Shown piece by piece: positions 61,671 to 64,000 of a DNA stretch of 64,000 nt; position 1 is the stretch's first letter, and each line of letters begins with the position of its first letter. This DNA is from Rhodococcus pseudokoreensis. GTDB taxonomy: Bacteria; Actinomycetota; Actinomycetes; Mycobacteriales; Mycobacteriaceae. A program made the translations under genes and the position numbers. Below the pieces are notes generated by a model. The model was given only the letters and a program-made list of their open reading frames with translations, ran no database searches and was not told the origin of the DNA. The stretch lies in contig NZ_CP070619.1 of the NCBI RefSeq assembly GCF_017068395.1, positions 806,001 through 870,000 of the forward strand, given 5' to 3'.

Positions 61671-64000
61671 GCTTGCGCTTGGTGCGCGGGGCCTTCTTGC
61701 TCTTCGACTGCGACCGCGCGGCCTCCCGCCGCTGGCGACGGGTTCCGGCGTCGGCGGCGTCGTCCGATTCGGCCGCTCCGCGGCGGCTGAGCTGGGCGTT
61801 GCCGTCCTCTGCAGGCCCGGAGTACGTGAGCCCGCGGGGCTCGCCGTCGTCCAGTCCCTTCGCGCGGAGGGCGGACGGTGCCGCCGTGCCCTGCGCCTGC
61901 TGCGCTGCCTCCTGGGTGGGCAGTGGTCGCGGCGCCGCCGGAGCGGGTGCGGCCGACGCCGTCGCTGCCGCGGAAGCCGCGGTGACGCTGACGCCCGGGG
62001 CCTGCGCCGCCTGCGGGGCGGCCGCCTCGACCTGCAGGTTGAACAGGAATCCGACCGACTCCTCCTTCAGACCCTCGAGCATGCCGCCGAACATGTCGAA
62101 ACCTTCGCGCTGGTACTCGACGAGCGGATCGCGCTGGGCCATCGCCCGCAGGCCGATGCCCTCCTTCAGGTAGTCCATCTCGTAGAGGTGCTCACGCCAC
62201 TTCCGGTCGAGGACGCTCAGCAGGACCCGGCGCTCGAGTTCGCGCATCGATCCCTCGCCGGCGACGCCGTCGATCTCGGCCTCACGCCGGGCATAGGCGT
62301 CGTGCGCGTCCTTCAGCAGGGTCTCGCGGAGTTCGTCGGCGGTGATGTCCTTCGTCTCGTCGTCGCCGTCGCCGACCAGTTCCTTGTAGTCGACACCGAT
62401 CGGGTACAGCGTCTTGAGCGCCGTCCACAGTTGCTCGAGATCCCAGTCCTCGACATAGCCCTCCGCGGTGGCGCCGTCGACGTAGGCGGTGACCACGTCG
62501 GTGATCATCTTCTCGACCTGGCCCTCCATGTCCTTGCCTTCGAGGATCTGACGGCGCTCGTTGTAGATGACCGTGCGCTGCTGGTTCATCACCTCGTCGT
62601 ACTTGAGGACGTTCTTGCGGATCTCGAAGTTCTGCTGCTCCACCTGCGTCTGAGCACTCTTGATGGCCTTCGAGACCATCTTCGCCTCGATGGGGACGTC
62701 GTCGGGCAGATTGAGCCGGGTCATGATCGACTCGAGCGCCGCACCGTTGAACCGGCGCATCAACTCGTCGCCGAGGGACAGGTAGAACCGCGACTCACCC
62801 GGATCGCCCTGACGGCCCGACCGGCCGCGCAACTGGTTGTCGATTCGCCGGGACTCGTGCCGCTCGGTGCCGAGGACGTACAGCCCGCCCGCCTCGCGGA
62901 CCTTGTCGGCGTCCGCCTTCACCTCGGCCTTGACCTGGTCGAGAACGTCGTCCCACGCCGCCTCGTAGTCGTCGGGGGTGTGGACGGGGTCGAGCCCCTG
63001 CTTGCGCAGCGCGATGTCCGCGATGATGTCGGGGTTGCCGCCGAGCACGACGTCGGTACCACGACCGGCCATGTTGGTGGCCACGGTGACCGCACCCGAC
63101 CGGCCTGCCTCGGCGATGATCTGGGCTTCCTGCTCGTGGAACTTCGCGTTCAGCACGTTGTGCGCCACGCCGCGCTTGGTGAACTGCTTCGACAGGTATT
63201 CGGACCGCTCGACGCTGGTGGTACCGATGAGGACGGGCTGGCCGTTCTCGTGCCGCTCCACCACGTCGTCGACGACGGCGTCGAACTTGGCTTCCTCGGT
63301 CTTGTAGATCAGATCGCCGTTGTCGACGCGGACCATCGGCCGGTTGGTGGGGATCGGGATGACGCCGAGGTTGTAGATCTGGTGCAGCTCCGCGGCCTCG
63401 GTCTCGGCCGTACCCGTCATCCCCGACAGCTTGTCGTACAGGCGGAAGTAGTTCTGCAGCGTGATCGTGGCGAGGGTCTGGTTCTCGGCCTTGATCTCGA
63501 CCTTCTCCTTGGCCTCGATCGCCTGGTGCATGCCCTCGTTGTAGCGGCGGCCGACGAGGACGCGGCCGGTGAACTCGTCGACGATGATCACTTCGCCGTC
63601 GCGGACGATGTAGTCCTTGTCCTTCGTGTACAGCTCCTTGGCCTTGATGGCGTTGTTCAGGTAGCTCACGAGCGGCGAGTTGGCGGCCTCGTACAGGTTG
63701 TCGATGCCGAGCTGATCCTCGACGAGTTCGACGCCGGCCTCGTGGACGCCGATGGTGCGCTTGCGGATGTCGACCTCGTAGTGCACGTCACGCTTGAGCA
63801 GCGGCGCGATGCGGGCGAACTCCGCGTACCACTTGCTCGACGCGTCGGCGGGGCCGGAGATGATGAGCGGGGTCCGGGCCTCGTCGATGAGGATGGAGTC
63901 GACCTCGTCGACGACGGCGAAGCTGTGACCGCGCTGGACGAGGTCGTCCAGGGAGTGCGTCATATTGTCGCGCAGGTAGTCGAACCCGAACTCGTTGTTG
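61666..64000 (-). CDS. secA: Preprotein translocase ATPase SecA, 3' part
   Basis: The window contains about 778 C-terminal residues; the frame is open to the right edge (coding-strand order [20 protein letters not shown]), so the true start lies outside. Visible parts: preprotein crosslinking domain ([14 protein letters not shown]), helicase motifs [13 protein letters not shown] and [15 protein letters not shown], helical scaffold and wing domains. The C-terminal tail (Ala/Pro-rich, ends TKRKR) lacks the zinc-binding CxC...CH module, as usual for actinobacterial SecA1. Homologous to Rv3240c. It powers Sec export. Confidence 0.97.
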   Translation of the reverse strand, partial: NNEFGFDYLRDNMTHSLDDLVQRGHSFAVVDEVDSILIDEARTPLIISGPADASSKWYAEFARIAPLLKRDVHYEVDIRKRTIGVHEAGVELVEDQLGIDNLYEAANSPLVSYLNNAIKAKELYTKDKDYIVRDGEVIIVDEFTGRVLVGRRYNEGMHQAIEAKEKVEIKAENQTLATITLQNYFRLYDKLSGMTGTAETEAAELHQIYNLGVIPIPTNRPMVRVDNGDLIYKTEEAKFDAVVDDVVERHENGQPVLIGTTSVERSEYLSKQFTKRGVAHNVLNAKFHEQEAQIIAEAGRSGAVTVATNMAGRGTDVVLGGNPDIIADIALRKQGLDPVHTPDDYEAAWDDVLDQVKAEVKADADKVREAGGLYVLGTERHESRRIDNQLRGRSGRQGDPGESRFYLSLGDELMRRFNGAALESIMTRLNLPDDVPIEAKMVSKAIKSAQTQVEQQNFEIRKNVLKYDEVMNQQRTVIYNERRQILEGKDMEGQVEKMITDVVTAYVDGATAEGYVEDWDLEQLWTALKTLYPIGVDYKELVGDGDDETKDITADELRETLLKDAHDAYARREAEIDGVAGEGSMRELERRVLLSVLDRKWREHLYEMDYLKEGIGLRAMAQRDPLVEYQREGFDMFGGMLEGLKEESVGFLFNLQVEAAAPQAAQAPGVSVTAASAAATASAAPAPAAPRPLPTQEAAQQAQGTAAPSALRAKGLDDGEPRGLTYSGPAEDGNAQLSRRGAAESDDAADAGTRRQRREAARSQSKSKKAPRTKRKR

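Overview
The window is high-GC actinobacterial DNA. Its gene content and order follow, almost gene for gene, the Mycobacterium tuberculosis segment from about Rv3194c to Rv3240c: Lon-like protease, zincin, ABC1 kinase, whiB7, uvrD2, mrx1, nudC, adnAB, moeZ, rhlE, whiB1, pdtaS, rshA-sigH, aroA-rsgA, desaturase and reductase, secA. The codon style, the extra desaturase and the nitrite-assimilation block suggest a Rhodococcus of the jostii/opacus type. This assignment rests on remembered synteny and no database search was run.

Layout. 1-5.3 kb: a PPA1309-family fragment, a membrane-anchored PDZ-Lon protease, a zincin-like protein, a ThiF/cyclodehydratase-like protein and an ABC1 kinase. 5.3-8.4 kb: whiB7 with a long regulated leader (upstream ORF and two hairpins), then uvrD2. 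8.4-18.9 kb: mycoredoxin, NudC, a K+ channel, the AdnAB recombination nuclease, an esterase and an alkyltransferase-like protein. 18.9-32.1 kb is absent from the M. tuberculosis order as I recall it. It holds a secreted lipase, a MocR regulator divergent from a small membrane peptide and a MobA-MoeA fusion, and a minus-strand operon narK-nirB-nirD-nnaR-sirB for nitrate/nitrite assimilation behind a GlnR-type box, followed by an MFS permease and a GntR regulator. 32.1-40.7 kb returns to the core: moeZ, DUF3152 protease, TetR, DUF3107, ferritin-like protein, rhlE and a beta-propeller protein. 40.7-44 kb is a second accessory insert: VOC protein, GlxA-type regulator, quinone reductase and SDR. 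44-54.7 kb: ParA, a phosphatase, GNAT, a lipid kinase, whiB1, pdtaS, a biotinyl protein, the 24-residue ribosomal protein bL37, rshA-sigH, ybaK, an SRAP protein, aroA and rsgA. 54.7-64 kb: two tandem acyl-CoA desaturases with their reductase, DUF6912, a WS/DGAT-like protein, HAD, Rv3235-like, and the 3' part of secA, which runs off the window.

How the genes connect. Several stress circuits can be read from the DNA. SigH/RshA has a GGAAC-18-GTT promoter upstream of sigH, and the same promoter stands in front of mrx1, so the mycoredoxin should belong to the thiol-stress regulon. WhiB7 has its AT-rich autoregulatory promoter plus an attenuator-like leader. WhiB1 has a CRP-type box. The nitrite operon joins transporter, enzyme, siroheme chelatase and the HemD-like regulator NnaR, while MobA-MoeA and MoeZ supply molybdenum-cofactor steps. 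The desaturase locus carries a nearly identical palindromic operator in front of both the reductase operon and the second desaturase.

Convergent genes are often packed to overlap (stop codons sharing CTAG, or 14-29 bp overlaps) or are separated by long near-perfect hairpins. No tRNA, rRNA, CRISPR array, insertion sequence or prophage was seen.
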